A stretch of 56,533 nt of DNA from an uncultured Gammaproteobacteria bacterium (GTDB lineage Bacteria > Pseudomonadota > Gammaproteobacteria > Arenicellales > UBA868): assembly GCA_905612355.1 (NCBI GenBank), contig CAJQRU010000020.1, positions 1 to 56,533 of the forward strand. Direction: 5' to 3'. The position numbers and the translations under genes are program-made. Shown piece by piece: positions 1 to 8,276 of this stretch. A model generated the notes under the pieces. That model ran no database searches, was not told where the DNA came from, and saw only the letters and a program-made list of their open reading frames with translations. How positions within the stretch are numbered: the stretch's first letter is position 1; each line of letters starts with the position of its first letter.

Positions 1-406
1 CAGCACCCATGATCGCCGCGCTCATCGCGGCCGAGAACGAGTCACCTCCAGTCGCCACATCGCCAGTACCTTCTAGCAAACCACCTTGACCATCAGACAA
101 CAGGTCTTCTTCGTCTTCCTTCAGCAGGCCTTCACCTTCTGCGGTCGATATTAATCCTTCAGCCTGAGCGGCATCACCTTCAGCCTGAGCGGCATCACCT
201 TCAGCCTGAGCGGCATCACCTTCAGCCTGAGCGGCATCACCTTCAGCCGGAGCGGCATCACCTTCAGCCGGAGCGGCAGGCGTCGTAGTTGGTGTAGCGT
301 CTGTAGTGGTCGTTACAGCCGTCTGCGCGACTTGGACCGCAGCGCCCTCTACAAAAATGCTAGAGGAGTCCCCCAAGTTACTGGACTTCGAACCTTGAGG
401 ACTCAT
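1..406 (-). CDS. N-terminal part of an acidic repeat protein, runs off the left edge
   Basis: An open frame starts at an ATG (complement of 404-406) and stays open for 135 codons to the window edge, so only the N-terminus is seen. The protein begins MSPQGSKSS, passes a Thr/Ala-rich stretch, then carries about six copies of a seven-residue unit (GDAAQAE, with GDAAPAE variants), followed by an acidic, Gly-rich segment (EDEEDLLSDGQGG). No signal peptide or membrane segment is visible. Such low-complexity N-terminal linkers occur in very large secreted or surface proteins of the type I secretion class, but nothing here proves that. The family is not recognised; the reading frame itself is well supported because the repeat unit is an exact multiple of three. 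Confidence 0.6.
   Translation of the reverse strand, partial: MSPQGSKSSNLGDSSSIFVEGAAVQVAQTAVTTTTDATPTTTPAAPAEGDAAPAEGDAAQAEGDAAQAEGDAAQAEGDAAQAEGLISTAEGEGLLKEDEEDLLSDGQGGLLEGTGDVATGGDSFSAAMSAAIMGA
158..276. repeat. 21-bp tandem repeat, about 5.7 copies
   Basis: Units of 21 bp (ttcagcctgagcggcatcac plus c) begin at about 158, 179, 200 and 221 and are identical; the units at 242 and 263 carry cgg instead of tga, and the last is incomplete. Each unit encodes GDAAQAE or GDAAPAE on the minus strand. The near-identity suggests recent slippage or unequal-crossover expansion inside the coding sequence. Confidence 0.95.
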
Positions 407-626
407 ATCAGTCGTCGCCAAGGGTCATATTCCGGGTAAGTAGCAGCGAGGACACACATCATAAACTATATTAGGTTTTACTAAAACAATCAACGATCTG
501 GCAACCATTCATTCGATAAAAACAGTTATAAATTCAGCTGATTACAGCAGTTCCCCACATCCATAGACTGGGATCTAGTCGCCGCCACCCGCAAGTACCC
601 CTCTTACATTCAATAGCTTCAATCTG

Positions 627-911
627 TCAGTTCACACAGTCGTAGGTCGCAAACCCATCGGGCACCGCGTCGGGTACCCAGTTCGCTTGTTTACCGAACT
701 GTCGGCAATGGTTATCAGCAACTTTAGCCGCCTTCCACTGACCATTACAGAATAAGTCGACTGTCCTGTCTTTTGCCTTCGCACAGGCCTCTGAATGGAT
801 CACCACACCACTCAACATGACAGAGTGATCAGTGGCGCTTACAACATGATAGCCGCAGCCAGAAACAAGCAGCGTAGATAACAATACCCCTGTGGTCAGC
901 AAGTTATTCAT
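627..911 (-). CDS. small predicted lipoprotein
   Basis: A 94-residue protein with a type II signal peptide: MNNLL, a hydrophobic core (TTGVLLSTLLVS) and a lipobox LVSGC with the modified cysteine at about residue 19. The mature part is only about 75 residues with three further cysteines (in SEACAK, LFCNGQ and DNHCRQ), plus one close to the C-terminus (TYDCVN). It is expected to be lipid-anchored in the outer or inner membrane facing the periplasm. No family is recognised. It stands alone between the repeat protein and the divergent molybdenum hydroxylase operon. Confidence 0.7.
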   Translation of the reverse strand: MNNLLTTGVLLSTLLVSGCGYHVVSATDHSVMLSGVVIHSEACAKAKDRTVDLFCNGQWKAAKVADNHCRQFGKQANWVPDAVPDGFATYDCVN

Positions 912-1040
912 TTGTCACCCCAATCAAGTCGCATCATCTATAAGAAGCCGTAGGATAACCCCACTCCCGACCACTTGGCGATAGAATGTTTCAGGTAGGC
1001 TGGACATACTCAACGTTTCCCTTCAATAGGCCATTCCCAT

Positions 1041-3392
1041 TTGAATCACAGCGACACAAAACAAGGCATCGGCGCCGCCGTTAAACGCAACGAAGATGAG
1101 CGACTTCTCAATGGTCAGGGGACTTATCTAGCGGACCTTGAAATACCAGGCACACTAGAAGCCGCTTTCATTCGAAGCCCAGTCGCCCACGCGCGCCTTG
1201 GCGCCGTTAAGGTGCCAAGCGAATATAGCCATCATGTTTTCCTCGCGGCGGATCTGGATTTCGCACACCCCATCGTAGCGGCGACCGATGACCCTCAGTT
1301 TCAGAGCACGAAGCAGTTCGCTCTTGCAAAGGACAAAGTCCGTTTTGTCGGCGAGATGATTGCCGTGTGTATTGCACCCACGCGAGCACAAGCAGAAGAC
1401 ATCGCGCAATCGTGCGAATTGGAGTTAGATGAACTACCCGCCCTATGGGATATGGATGTAGCCACTGCCCCGGACGCACCGCTGATACACGAACATTGGC
1501 GCGATAATGTTTATCTTAAGACCGACGTATCGTTAGGCGATTTGGAGCGTGCGCGCAAGGACGCCACTATTAGCCTTTCTAAATCACTGTCCATGGGCCG
1601 ACACGGCGCTGTGCCGCTTGAATGCCGGGGCGTTCTCGCCCACCGTGACCGACGACTGAACGAACTGACGGTTTACAGTTCGACACAGTTTCCACACGTA
1701 CTGCGCACCTGCATCTCCCGCGCTATCGACTTGCCCGAAAGCCAGGTTCGAGTCATCGCGCCTGATGTCGGCGGTGGCTTCGGGGCCAAAGGCAACTTCA
1801 GTCCAGAGGAACTGACTATCGCGGCACTCGCAATGAAACTTGATCAACCTATCCGGTGGATTGAAGACCGACGGGAAAATTTGATCGCCTCACCCCATGC
1901 CCGTGAACACCGCTATGACGTCACTGTGCATGCGAACAATGATGGCCTGATCCTCGGCCTTGAGGCAATGATTCGAGTAGATGCCGGCGCGTATTCAGTG
2001 TGGCCCTGGACGGCAGCGATGGAGGCCGGCATGGTCGTTGGCATCTTGCCGGGTCCGTATCACGTGCCCGCTTACGCGGCCAAATCGCAAAGTATCTGCA
2101 CCAACAAAACCCCGATGGGCCCCTACCGGGGGGTCGGACGGACAGGTGCGTGCTTCGCGATGGACGTCATGATCGATGCGTTGGCGCGAGAACTGCACCT
2201 TGATCCGGCCGACGTGCGGTTGCTGAACCTGATCAAACCCGAAGATATGCCTTACCAATCGATTACCGGCAAACAATACGACAGCGGTGACTACCCGGAA
2301 GCGGCGAGACAGGCACTTGCCGCCATCGACATTGACGCCATTCGCTCACGCCAGGCCACTGGCGAGAAGGATGACCGCCTGATTGGATTTGGCATGTCCT
2401 GCTATACCGAGCAAACCGCCCACGGCACCGCCGAATGGGTCAGCCGTGGGCTACCCGTCGTCTTTGGTTACGAGCCCGCACTTGCTCGACTAACCCCTGA
2501 TGGCAAGCTGATATTGCATGTCGGTATTCAGAACCACGGGCAGGGACTTGAAACCACGCTCGCCCAGGTAGCGAACGAAGAACTCGGCATTGCAGTCGCC
2601 GATGTGGTTGTCCGACACGGGGACAGCTCAGTATCACCCTATGGCATGGGTACCTTCGGCTCCCGCAGCATGACGATGGCCGGCGGCGCCGTCTCAGTGG
2701 CCTGCGGCCAACTGGCCGACAAAGTCAAACGGATCGGAGCCCACCTGCTGCAGACCACAGCCGATGCCGTCACACTATCCGACGGGCGCGTCCACACAGA
2801 AACTGCTTCGGTTGCGTTGAACGAGGTCGCAGAAGCGGCAACCCTGCACCCGGAACGATTGCCCGAGGGCGAAGAACCCGGCCTGGACATTTCTGCCGTG
2901 TATGAACCTAAACGAAGCACCGGCGCCTTCTCCTATGCCACCCACGCGTGCGTCATGGCCGTCGATCCGGGCACCGGTGAAATGGAGATCCTCGATTATG
3001 TCGTTGTCCACGATTGTGGTCGCATGGTGAACCCGATGATTGTCGAAGCCCAGGTTGTCGGGGGCGTTGCGCAAGGATTGGGCACCGCGCTTTACGAAGA
3101 AATCCCCTATGACAACAACGGCCAACCACTTTCGTCTACGTTTCTGGATTACATGATCCCTGGGTGTGCTGAAGTTCCAGATGTACGCATGCTACATATA
3201 GAAACCCCATCGCCACACACTAAGTACGGCATCAAGGGCCTGGGTGAAGGGGGCGCCATCTCACCACCCGCGGCAGTCGTCAACGCACTCAACGACGCAC
3301 TCAAATCGCTCGGAGCGGACATCACACAGACCCCGGTCACACCACTGCGCGTGCTCGAGGCGATTGAATCGGGCGCTGTTTCACCATTATGA
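1041..3392 (+). CDS. molybdenum hydroxylase large subunit (xanthine dehydrogenase/CoxL family)
   Basis: A 783-residue molybdopterin-binding subunit of the xanthine oxidase family, which hydroxylates a C-H bond using water as the oxygen donor. The N-terminus (GIGAAVKRNEDERLL) and the Mo-cofactor motifs are intact: GGGFGAKG, PYRGVGR at residues 361-367 and the catalytic Glu at 736 in GLGEGGA. True form I CO dehydrogenases carry AYxCSFR in the active-site loop; here the loop is PYRGVGR, so CO is unlikely and an N-heterocycle, aldehyde or aromatic is more likely (inference). The start is a TTG at 1041, chosen because the family sequence begins just after it and no ATG fits. It heads a tight operon in the order large, FAD, Fe-S, with a 4-bp overlap to the next gene. 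Confidence 0.92.
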   Translation: MNHSDTKQGIGAAVKRNEDERLLNGQGTYLADLEIPGTLEAAFIRSPVAHARLGAVKVPSEYSHHVFLAADLDFAHPIVAATDDPQFQSTKQFALAKDKVRFVGEMIAVCIAPTRAQAEDIAQSCELELDELPALWDMDVATAPDAPLIHEHWRDNVYLKTDVSLGDLERARKDATISLSKSLSMGRHGAVPLECRGVLAHRDRRLNELTVYSSTQFPHVLRTCISRAIDLPESQVRVIAPDVGGGFGAKGNFSPEELTIAALAMKLDQPIRWIEDRRENLIASPHAREHRYDVTVHANNDGLILGLEAMIRVDAGAYSVWPWTAAMEAGMVVGILPGPYHVPAYAAKSQSICTNKTPMGPYRGVGRTGACFAMDVMIDALARELHLDPADVRLLNLIKPEDMPYQSITGKQYDSGDYPEAARQALAAIDIDAIRSRQATGEKDDRLIGFGMSCYTEQTAHGTAEWVSRGLPVVFGYEPALARLTPDGKLILHVGIQNHGQGLETTLAQVANEELGIAVADVVVRHGDSSVSPYGMGTFGSRSMTMAGGAVSVACGQLADKVKRIGAHLLQTTADAVTLSDGRVHTETASVALNEVAEAATLHPERLPEGEEPGLDISAVYEPKRSTGAFSYATHACVMAVDPGTGEMEILDYVVVHDCGRMVNPMIVEAQVVGGVAQGLGTALYEEIPYDNNGQPLSSTFLDYMIPGCAEVPDVRMLHIETPSPHTKYGIKGLGEGGAISPPAAVVNALNDALKSLGADITQTPVTPLRVLEAIESGAVSPL

Positions 3393-4216
3393 AGCCGGCG
3401 CCTTTTTCATACTATCGTGCGACATCGGTTGAAGATGCCATCACGGCGCTATCGGGCGCTGACGGCATGGCGGCCGTGCTGGCCGGTGGGCAGTCACTTG
3501 TCCCCATGCTGAACCTTCGCCTCTCACCCGTTGATCACCTGATCGATCTCAGAGCCATTGCTGCCCTATCACGCCAAGAAGAAACCCCCGAGGCCATCTG
3601 TTATGGCGCATTGACCACACACGCCGCGTTTGAAGACGGCGTCGTACCAGACGGGACGAATGGCTTAATGCGCTACGTCGCATCTCGCATCGCCTATCGG
3701 GCAGTGCGCAATCGTGGCACTCTCGGCGGCGCTCTTGCACTGGCTGACCCCGCAGCCGACTGGCTCACCACGGCGGTCGCACTCGATGCGTCTGTCACAC
3801 TGACTGGCCCCGATGGCCAGCGGTGCCTGGCTATTACGGACTTTGTTGTCGGCCCCTACTACACCCAAATCGCAGAACACGAAATCATTGACAGCATCGT
3901 GGTGCCTCGTCGATCTGCTGCTGAGCGATGGGGCTACTACAAGGTAGCGCCCAAGGTAGGGGAATACGCCAAATCACTCGCGATCGCCCTGATTGATCAC
4001 GAAAAAGAATCCGCGCGTTTAGTGATCGGTGCCTGGAGTGATGCCCCACTCGTGCTGGAGGCTAGCGCGAGTGCGTTTCTTGAGGGGGCTAAGAAAAATG
4101 ATCTGGCAGTGATCGTACAGAATGAACTGGACTTAAAGATGCCCTCCTTATCACCCGCTGAACGAAGACTCCACACCTCGAGCGCCGTGCGCGCAGCCGA
4201 GCAAGCCAGATCATGA
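3389..4216 (+). CDS. molybdenum hydroxylase FAD-binding subunit (CoxM family)
   Basis: A 275-residue medium subunit that passes electrons from the Fe-S subunit through FAD to an acceptor. The two FAD pyrophosphate-binding motifs are visible: AGGQS at residues 32-36 and the TLGG of NRGTLGGAL at 111-114. Length is normal for the family (about 270-290). The ATG overlaps the stop of the large-subunit gene (ATGA) and its own stop overlaps the ATG of the Fe-S subunit, so the three are probably translationally coupled and form one heterotrimer in the cytoplasm. Confidence 0.93.
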   Translation: MKPAPFSYYRATSVEDAITALSGADGMAAVLAGGQSLVPMLNLRLSPVDHLIDLRAIAALSRQEETPEAICYGALTTHAAFEDGVVPDGTNGLMRYVASRIAYRAVRNRGTLGGALALADPAADWLTTAVALDASVTLTGPDGQRCLAITDFVVGPYYTQIAEHEIIDSIVVPRRSAAERWGYYKVAPKVGEYAKSLAIALIDHEKESARLVIGAWSDAPLVLEASASAFLEGAKKNDLAVIVQNELDLKMPSLSPAERRLHTSSAVRAAEQARS

Positions 4217-4686
4217 AACAATCAGTCTCTTTAACTGTCAACGGTCGTCCTGTCGAGACGACGGTCGAGTCTCGCCTCAGCCTTGCGGATTTTCTACGCC
4301 TGGAACTTCGCCTTACTGCGACCCATCTGGGCTGCGAGCACGGCGTGTGTGGCGCGTGCACCGTCTTGATAGATGGTGAACCGGCACGCTCTTGTATCGC
4401 CCTGACGGTGTCGCTTGGTGGCGCCCAAATTACCACCCTTGAGGGATTAGCTGACGATCCAGCAATGCAAATCATTAAACAGGCATTTCACGACAAGCAT
4501 GGCCTTCAGTGTGGCTTCTGTACACCGGGCATGTTAATCAGCACGCGCGACCTCCTTAAACGCACACCGAAACCCAGCGCGGACGCCGTGCGTGAAGGGT
4601 TGAGCGGTAACCTGTGCCGATGCACAGGTTACCAGGGCATCGTGCGTGCTGTACTCAAGGCGGCCGAGGACCTAGCGGCGGCGTAA
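4213..4686 (+). CDS. molybdenum hydroxylase 2Fe-2S subunit (CoxS family)
   Basis: A 157-residue small subunit with two [2Fe-2S] clusters. The plant-ferredoxin-type cluster ligands are Cys41, 46, 49 and 61 (CEHGVCGAC...C); the second, all-helical domain has Cys100, Cys103, Cys135 and Cys137 (CGFC and CRC). All eight ligands are present, so it should be functional. It completes the large/FAD/Fe-S heterotrimer. The next gene, a ring-cleavage dioxygenase, begins 21 bp downstream, which argues that the hydroxylase product feeds aromatic cleavage. Confidence 0.95.
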   Translation: MKQSVSLTVNGRPVETTVESRLSLADFLRLELRLTATHLGCEHGVCGACTVLIDGEPARSCIALTVSLGGAQITTLEGLADDPAMQIIKQAFHDKHGLQCGFCTPGMLISTRDLLKRTPKPSADAVREGLSGNLCRCTGYQGIVRAVLKAAEDLAAA

Positions 4687-4707
4687 CGACCTCTCGGTAC
4701 GCCTGTC

Positions 4708-5775
4708 ATGCAATCAACCATTCTCGGTGGCGCGATGCTGCCGCACGCTCCCCAATTTTTTACCCTGCCCGACACTGAAGACAAAAAGACAGTCGCCCGA
4801 GTACAGCAAACTGCCGCTGACATCGGCGAGCAACTACGGGCACTACAACCTGATCTTTGGATCATTTTTTCAAACGACCATGCCGAACAGTTTTTTCACC
4901 AGATTGCGCCAGCCTTCACCTTACACGTTGGCGGTGAAGCCAACGGAGAATTCGCAGGACACACATTTCACTGGGACGTACCCGGCGCCATCGGCCTGGA
5001 ATTGGTACGTCGTCTTTATCGCCTGGGATTCGACCCCGCGTTTACCAGTACGGCCAAAATCGACTATGCGATCGGTATTCCATTGACTCATCTGGGCCAC
5101 AAGGGATCGGTGCTCCCGATCTTCGTCAACGCCTACCTGCCACCGCAACCCACCATGGAACGTTGCTATGCCTTCGGACAGGCTATTGCGCAAAGCCTCA
5201 CCGCCATGGGCTTGCGGACCATTGTGCTCGCCAGTGGTGGTATGTCGCACTATCCCGGCACCGATCGTTATTCGCAGCCCGCGCTCGAGTGGGACAAAAG
5301 CGCGCTCGCCCGACTTGAGGATGGCAATCTGAAATCGCTATTAGGTTATGACGAGGCAGAGTTGGACGACACCGGCAACATCGAACTGCGCTGTTGGGCC
5401 TGTGCTGCCGGCGCGCTGGGGCAACGCAAGCCCGACATCGTGGCACTCGAACCCAGCTGGCACCACAATTACGCCTCGCTGGGTTGGTTCACACCTGCCC
5501 AACCGGTGAGCGATTTTCACTATCCCAGCATTCGCCCTGAGCTGGTCACCCTGACCACTGCACTCCATCAAATCGCACACGATGTCCATCACAGAAGCAC
5601 ATTTATCGCGAACCGCCGGGCTTTTGCAGACTCATTCTTGCTCGATGAAAACCACGCTGAACTCCTAGTAAAACTGGACGTGCCGGCACTGGTCACGCTC
5701 GGGGTGCACCCGCTGATCCCCTTTCTGGCCAATATGCAGGTGCAACGACAACAAGCAGGAGAGGCTCACTCCTAA
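4708..5775 (+). CDS. class III extradiol ring-cleavage dioxygenase, LigB-type with LigA-like tail
   Basis: A 355-residue protein of the LigB superfamily, which uses non-haem Fe(II) to open catecholic rings next to the hydroxyls. Family hallmarks are the early metal-site region (MLPHAP, His13), NDHAEQF, GHKGSV and GGMSHYPG. The last 75 or so residues (RAFADSFLLDENH, LGVHPLIPF) resemble the small LigA subunit of protocatechuate 4,5-dioxygenase, so catalytic and lid subunits appear fused, as in gallate-dioxygenase-type enzymes (the LigA assignment is my pattern reading). The substrate is unknown; position suggests a hydroxylated product of the preceding molybdenum hydroxylase. Confidence 0.82.
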   Translation: MQSTILGGAMLPHAPQFFTLPDTEDKKTVARVQQTAADIGEQLRALQPDLWIIFSNDHAEQFFHQIAPAFTLHVGGEANGEFAGHTFHWDVPGAIGLELVRRLYRLGFDPAFTSTAKIDYAIGIPLTHLGHKGSVLPIFVNAYLPPQPTMERCYAFGQAIAQSLTAMGLRTIVLASGGMSHYPGTDRYSQPALEWDKSALARLEDGNLKSLLGYDEAELDDTGNIELRCWACAAGALGQRKPDIVALEPSWHHNYASLGWFTPAQPVSDFHYPSIRPELVTLTTALHQIAHDVHHRSTFIANRRAFADSFLLDENHAELLVKLDVPALVTLGVHPLIPFLANMQVQRQQAGEAHS

Positions 5776-5877
5776 TCACAAGACCCAGTTGAAACGGTAA
5801 CCAGTGCAATGGAAAACCTGATGGCCCCGCGCGGCACACTGCCCTACTGACCGGCGCGTTGAGCCCAATACACGACG

Positions 5878-6477
5878 ATGAAAATTAACAACCAATTCAT
5901 CATTGAACACTCCCCGACCATAGTGTGGGCTGGGTTGTCCGACATCTACACCGTTGCGGAGTGTCTTCCCGGCGCCTCGGTTACCGATGCACTGCCGAAC
6001 AATCGCTACCGTGGACATTTCGCCGTCAAACTCGGTCCGCTGGCTGCCACTTTCGAAGGCGAACTTGAAATCGAACATGATCTAAACGCTCAGTCGGCAA
6101 CGGTGTCAGGTAAAGGCACCGACACACGATCAAGTTCTCGGGCTCAGGCCAGCTTGCATTACCAACTCGAGCCAACAGATGCCGGCCATACCAAAGTAAG
6201 TATCACGACCGATTTCACACTTGCCGGTGCTTTGGCACAGTTTGGGAAAGCCGCCGTTATCCAGCAAGTCGCAAACCGCATCACTGTGGAATTTGTCGCC
6301 GCGTTCGAACAGCGTCTCTCGCACCATCGGGCTAAGACAGATACGCCTTCCGTCGATTCCCCCAGTCAGGAATTCGTATCAACCGATCCGCCCGCACTCA
6401 ACGCCGGCCACCTCTTACTCTCCGTGTGCCGAGATCTAATCCGACGCTGGTGGACGAAGTTATTCCACCGTCCTTGA
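5878..6477 (+). CDS. CoxG-like SRPBCC protein
   Basis: A 199-residue protein of the CO dehydrogenase subunit G (CoxG) family within the SRPBCC/START fold. Visible features are the opening beta strand (INNQFIIEHSPTIVW), the conserved CLPGA segment near residue 30, and alternating strands ending in a long helix (FGKAAVIQQVANRI). The last 50 residues are low-conservation, with a basic, Trp-containing end (RRWWTKLFHR) that could contact the membrane. CoxG proteins accompany CoxMSL-type hydroxylases and are thought to help membrane attachment or quinone coupling. The 102-bp gap upstream is short enough for operon membership. Confidence 0.85.
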   Translation: MKINNQFIIEHSPTIVWAGLSDIYTVAECLPGASVTDALPNNRYRGHFAVKLGPLAATFEGELEIEHDLNAQSATVSGKGTDTRSSSRAQASLHYQLEPTDAGHTKVSITTDFTLAGALAQFGKAAVIQQVANRITVEFVAAFEQRLSHHRAKTDTPSVDSPSQEFVSTDPPALNAGHLLLSVCRDLIRRWWTKLFHRP

Positions 6478-6514
6478 TAGGCAAAACATCAGGCCCCACT
6501 TTAGATGTCCGCGG

Positions 6515-7240
6515 TTATTTCTCCTGCGCCATGACATCCACCGCGCGATCCGGATAAATCACCTGGTCCGATAACCGATACATCTGATTTATGTCTTCGA
6601 GTGATCGGTATTGCACCGCCGTCCCCTTGATAGCGGCCAACTGTTCCGCCAGGATCACCCGCTTTACCTCTGCAGTAAATGCAGTCAGGCGGTGGTAAGC
6701 CTCGGAGATCGTTCGACCGATCGTCGTGACTCCATGCCCGATCATGACCAGACAATTGGTGCCGCCAATAAAGGGACCAATCAATTGTGCATCTTGCTCG
6801 ACGTCAATGTGCGCAGAAAGATAATACGGGGGTTTGCCATGAACAAATGGGAAGTCAAGCGACAAGACGCCGACCTCGCTAAACCCGCCAGAGGAAAACA
6901 ATGCAATGGTATCGTTATCATGTACATGAATGACGGCGTTCGCATCAGGACGCAGCCGAAGAATTTCACGGTTAAGATTGTGGCCCACACTGGTCATCTC
7001 CGAGCCGAACAGAATGTCAGCCGTCGGGATGTCAGTAATAACAATATCCTCCATGCCCATTTCTTCGAGCGACACTCCGGCCGGTTTGGTGTAAGTCACA
7101 CCATGTGGATGCCCGTCAGACGGGACACGGATCGCCATGTTGCCAAGCGTATTGTGAATATACCCTCGGTTAGCAACAAGACCCGCATAACGAAGGAATG
7201 TCTGGCCTACGCCTGCATCAAAAGTGATGTCCTGTGTCAC
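6515..7240 (-). CDS. class II aldolase/adducin family protein
   Basis: A 241-residue protein of the class II aldolase/adducin family (fuculose-phosphate-aldolase fold). Zn-site-like histidines appear in AVIHVHDND and, later, in IGHGVTTIG; the N-terminal HNTLGNMAIR segment matches the phosphate-binding loop region of the family. Members include sugar-phosphate aldolases, decarboxylases and aromatic-acid decarboxylases such as 3,4-dihydroxyphthalate decarboxylase. The gene is convergent with the hydroxylase/dioxygenase operon and divergent from the class IV aminotransferase, so a role in the same aromatic pathway is possible but unproven. Confidence 0.82.
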   Translation of the reverse strand: MTQDITFDAGVGQTFLRYAGLVANRGYIHNTLGNMAIRVPSDGHPHGVTYTKPAGVSLEEMGMEDIVITDIPTADILFGSEMTSVGHNLNREILRLRPDANAVIHVHDNDTIALFSSGGFSEVGVLSLDFPFVHGKPPYYLSAHIDVEQDAQLIGPFIGGTNCLVMIGHGVTTIGRTISEAYHRLTAFTAEVKRVILAEQLAAIKGTAVQYRSLEDINQMYRLSDQVIYPDRAVDVMAQEK

Positions 7241-7309
7241 CGCGTCCTCATCCCCATTTCTGCGTCACCAATACGCATTATCAGTTACTCGTGCCTGTAC
7301 AAACAACAC

Positions 7310-7337
7310 TTGGGAGTAACCGACAAATCTGTACAAT
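7310..7337 (+). promoter_or_regulatory. candidate sigma-70 promoter for the class IV aminotransferase
   Basis: TTGGGA (7310-7315), a 16-bp spacer and TACAAT (7332-7337) match the -35 and -10 consensus at 4/6 and 5/6 positions. The expected transcription start lies about 30 bp before the gene. An AGGA at about 7363-7366 gives a ribosome-binding site seven bases before the ATG at 7374. Confidence 0.45.
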
Positions 7338-7373
7338 GAGAGAATCACCGAAGTCCCCGTTTAGGAACCCCTG

Positions 7374-8276
7374 ATGACCCGTAATCAATTTTCCGATGGC
7401 TGCGCATTTGTTAATGGGGACTACGTCCCTATCGCCGCGGCCGCGATCCCAATATTGGATATGGGTTTCTTGCGTTCCGACGTCACCTACGATGTTGTGG
7501 GGGTCTGGAATGGACAATTTTTTCGATTGGAAGATCACCTGAACCGCTTCGAGAAATCTTGGAATCGCTTACATATGTCGCCAGACATCAGCCGTGAAGG
7601 CATTCGCAATGCGCTTATTGAGTGCGTACGTCGGGCGGGACTACAGCACGCTTCCGTCAATATGATCATGACGCGTGGCATCAGCGAAAAGGGTAACCGT
7701 GACCCGCGACTCTTTAAAAACCGATTCTATGCATTTGCAATCCCCTACGTTTGGCTGGCAGGTGTTGATCAACAAGCGCAAGGCGTTCACCTCGTGATAG
7801 CCCGACAAACCATCCGCACACCGACACGCGCTTTTGACCCAGCGGTTAAGAATTTCCAATGGGGCGATCTAACCCAAGGCATCTACGAAGCTTATGAACG
7901 CGACGGCTACACGGTCGTTTTACCCGATGCTGACGGTAATATTACAGAAGGACCTGGTTTTAATGTGTTTGCGATAAAAGATCAGGCGTTACGCACACCG
8001 GCCAGCGGCGTACTGCAGGGCATCACCCGCCAGACCGTACTAGATTTGGCCGATGAACAGGGACTTAGCGCAAACGCTTCCCTATTGAGCGCTGATGAAC
8101 TGCGCGCAGCTGATGAAATTTTCCTGTCGAGTACCGCAGGCGGCGTGATTCCAGTAACCACGGTTGATGGACAGCCAGTGGGAAACGGCAACCCAGGTGT
8201 AATCACCGAGAAACTTCGCAAACGGTACTGGGAAGCCCATGACGAAGAACGCTGGACGACATCGATCGACTATTGA
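7374..8276 (+). CDS. class IV PLP aminotransferase (BCAT/D-amino-acid aminotransferase family)
   Basis: A 300-residue fold-type IV PLP enzyme. The catalytic lysine is K159 in the segment AVKNFQW, the downstream ITEGPGFNVF matches the conserved E-G-x-x-x-N-x-F motif that holds the pyridine ring, and GVLQGITRQTVLDLA matches the phosphate-binding G-I-T-R motif. It transfers amino groups between amino acids and 2-oxo acids; branched-chain, D-amino acid or (R)-amine specificity cannot be read safely. It ends with a 7-bp overlap against the convergent glycosyltransferase gene. Confidence 0.9.
   Translation: MTRNQFSDGCAFVNGDYVPIAAAAIPILDMGFLRSDVTYDVVGVWNGQFFRLEDHLNRFEKSWNRLHMSPDISREGIRNALIECVRRAGLQHASVNMIMTRGISEKGNRDPRLFKNRFYAFAIPYVWLAGVDQQAQGVHLVIARQTIRTPTRAFDPAVKNFQWGDLTQGIYEAYERDGYTVVLPDADGNITEGPGFNVFAIKDQALRTPASGVLQGITRQTVLDLADEQGLSANASLLSADELRAADEIFLSSTAGGVIPVTTVDGQPVGNGNPGVITEKLRKRYWEAHDEERWTTSIDY

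Noticed and set aside
158-276. CRISPR-like periodic repeats
   Set aside because: The 21-bp units are directly adjacent, have no spacers and stay in frame as a coding repeat.
1041-4686. Aerobic CO dehydrogenase (CoxLMS)
   Set aside because: The large subunit has PYRGVGR instead of the form I AYxCSFR loop, and the neighbours point to aromatic oxidation.
6611-7339. Long + strand frame of 242 codons
   Set aside because: Antisense of the well-supported class II aldolase gene, with no family features or credible ribosome-binding site.
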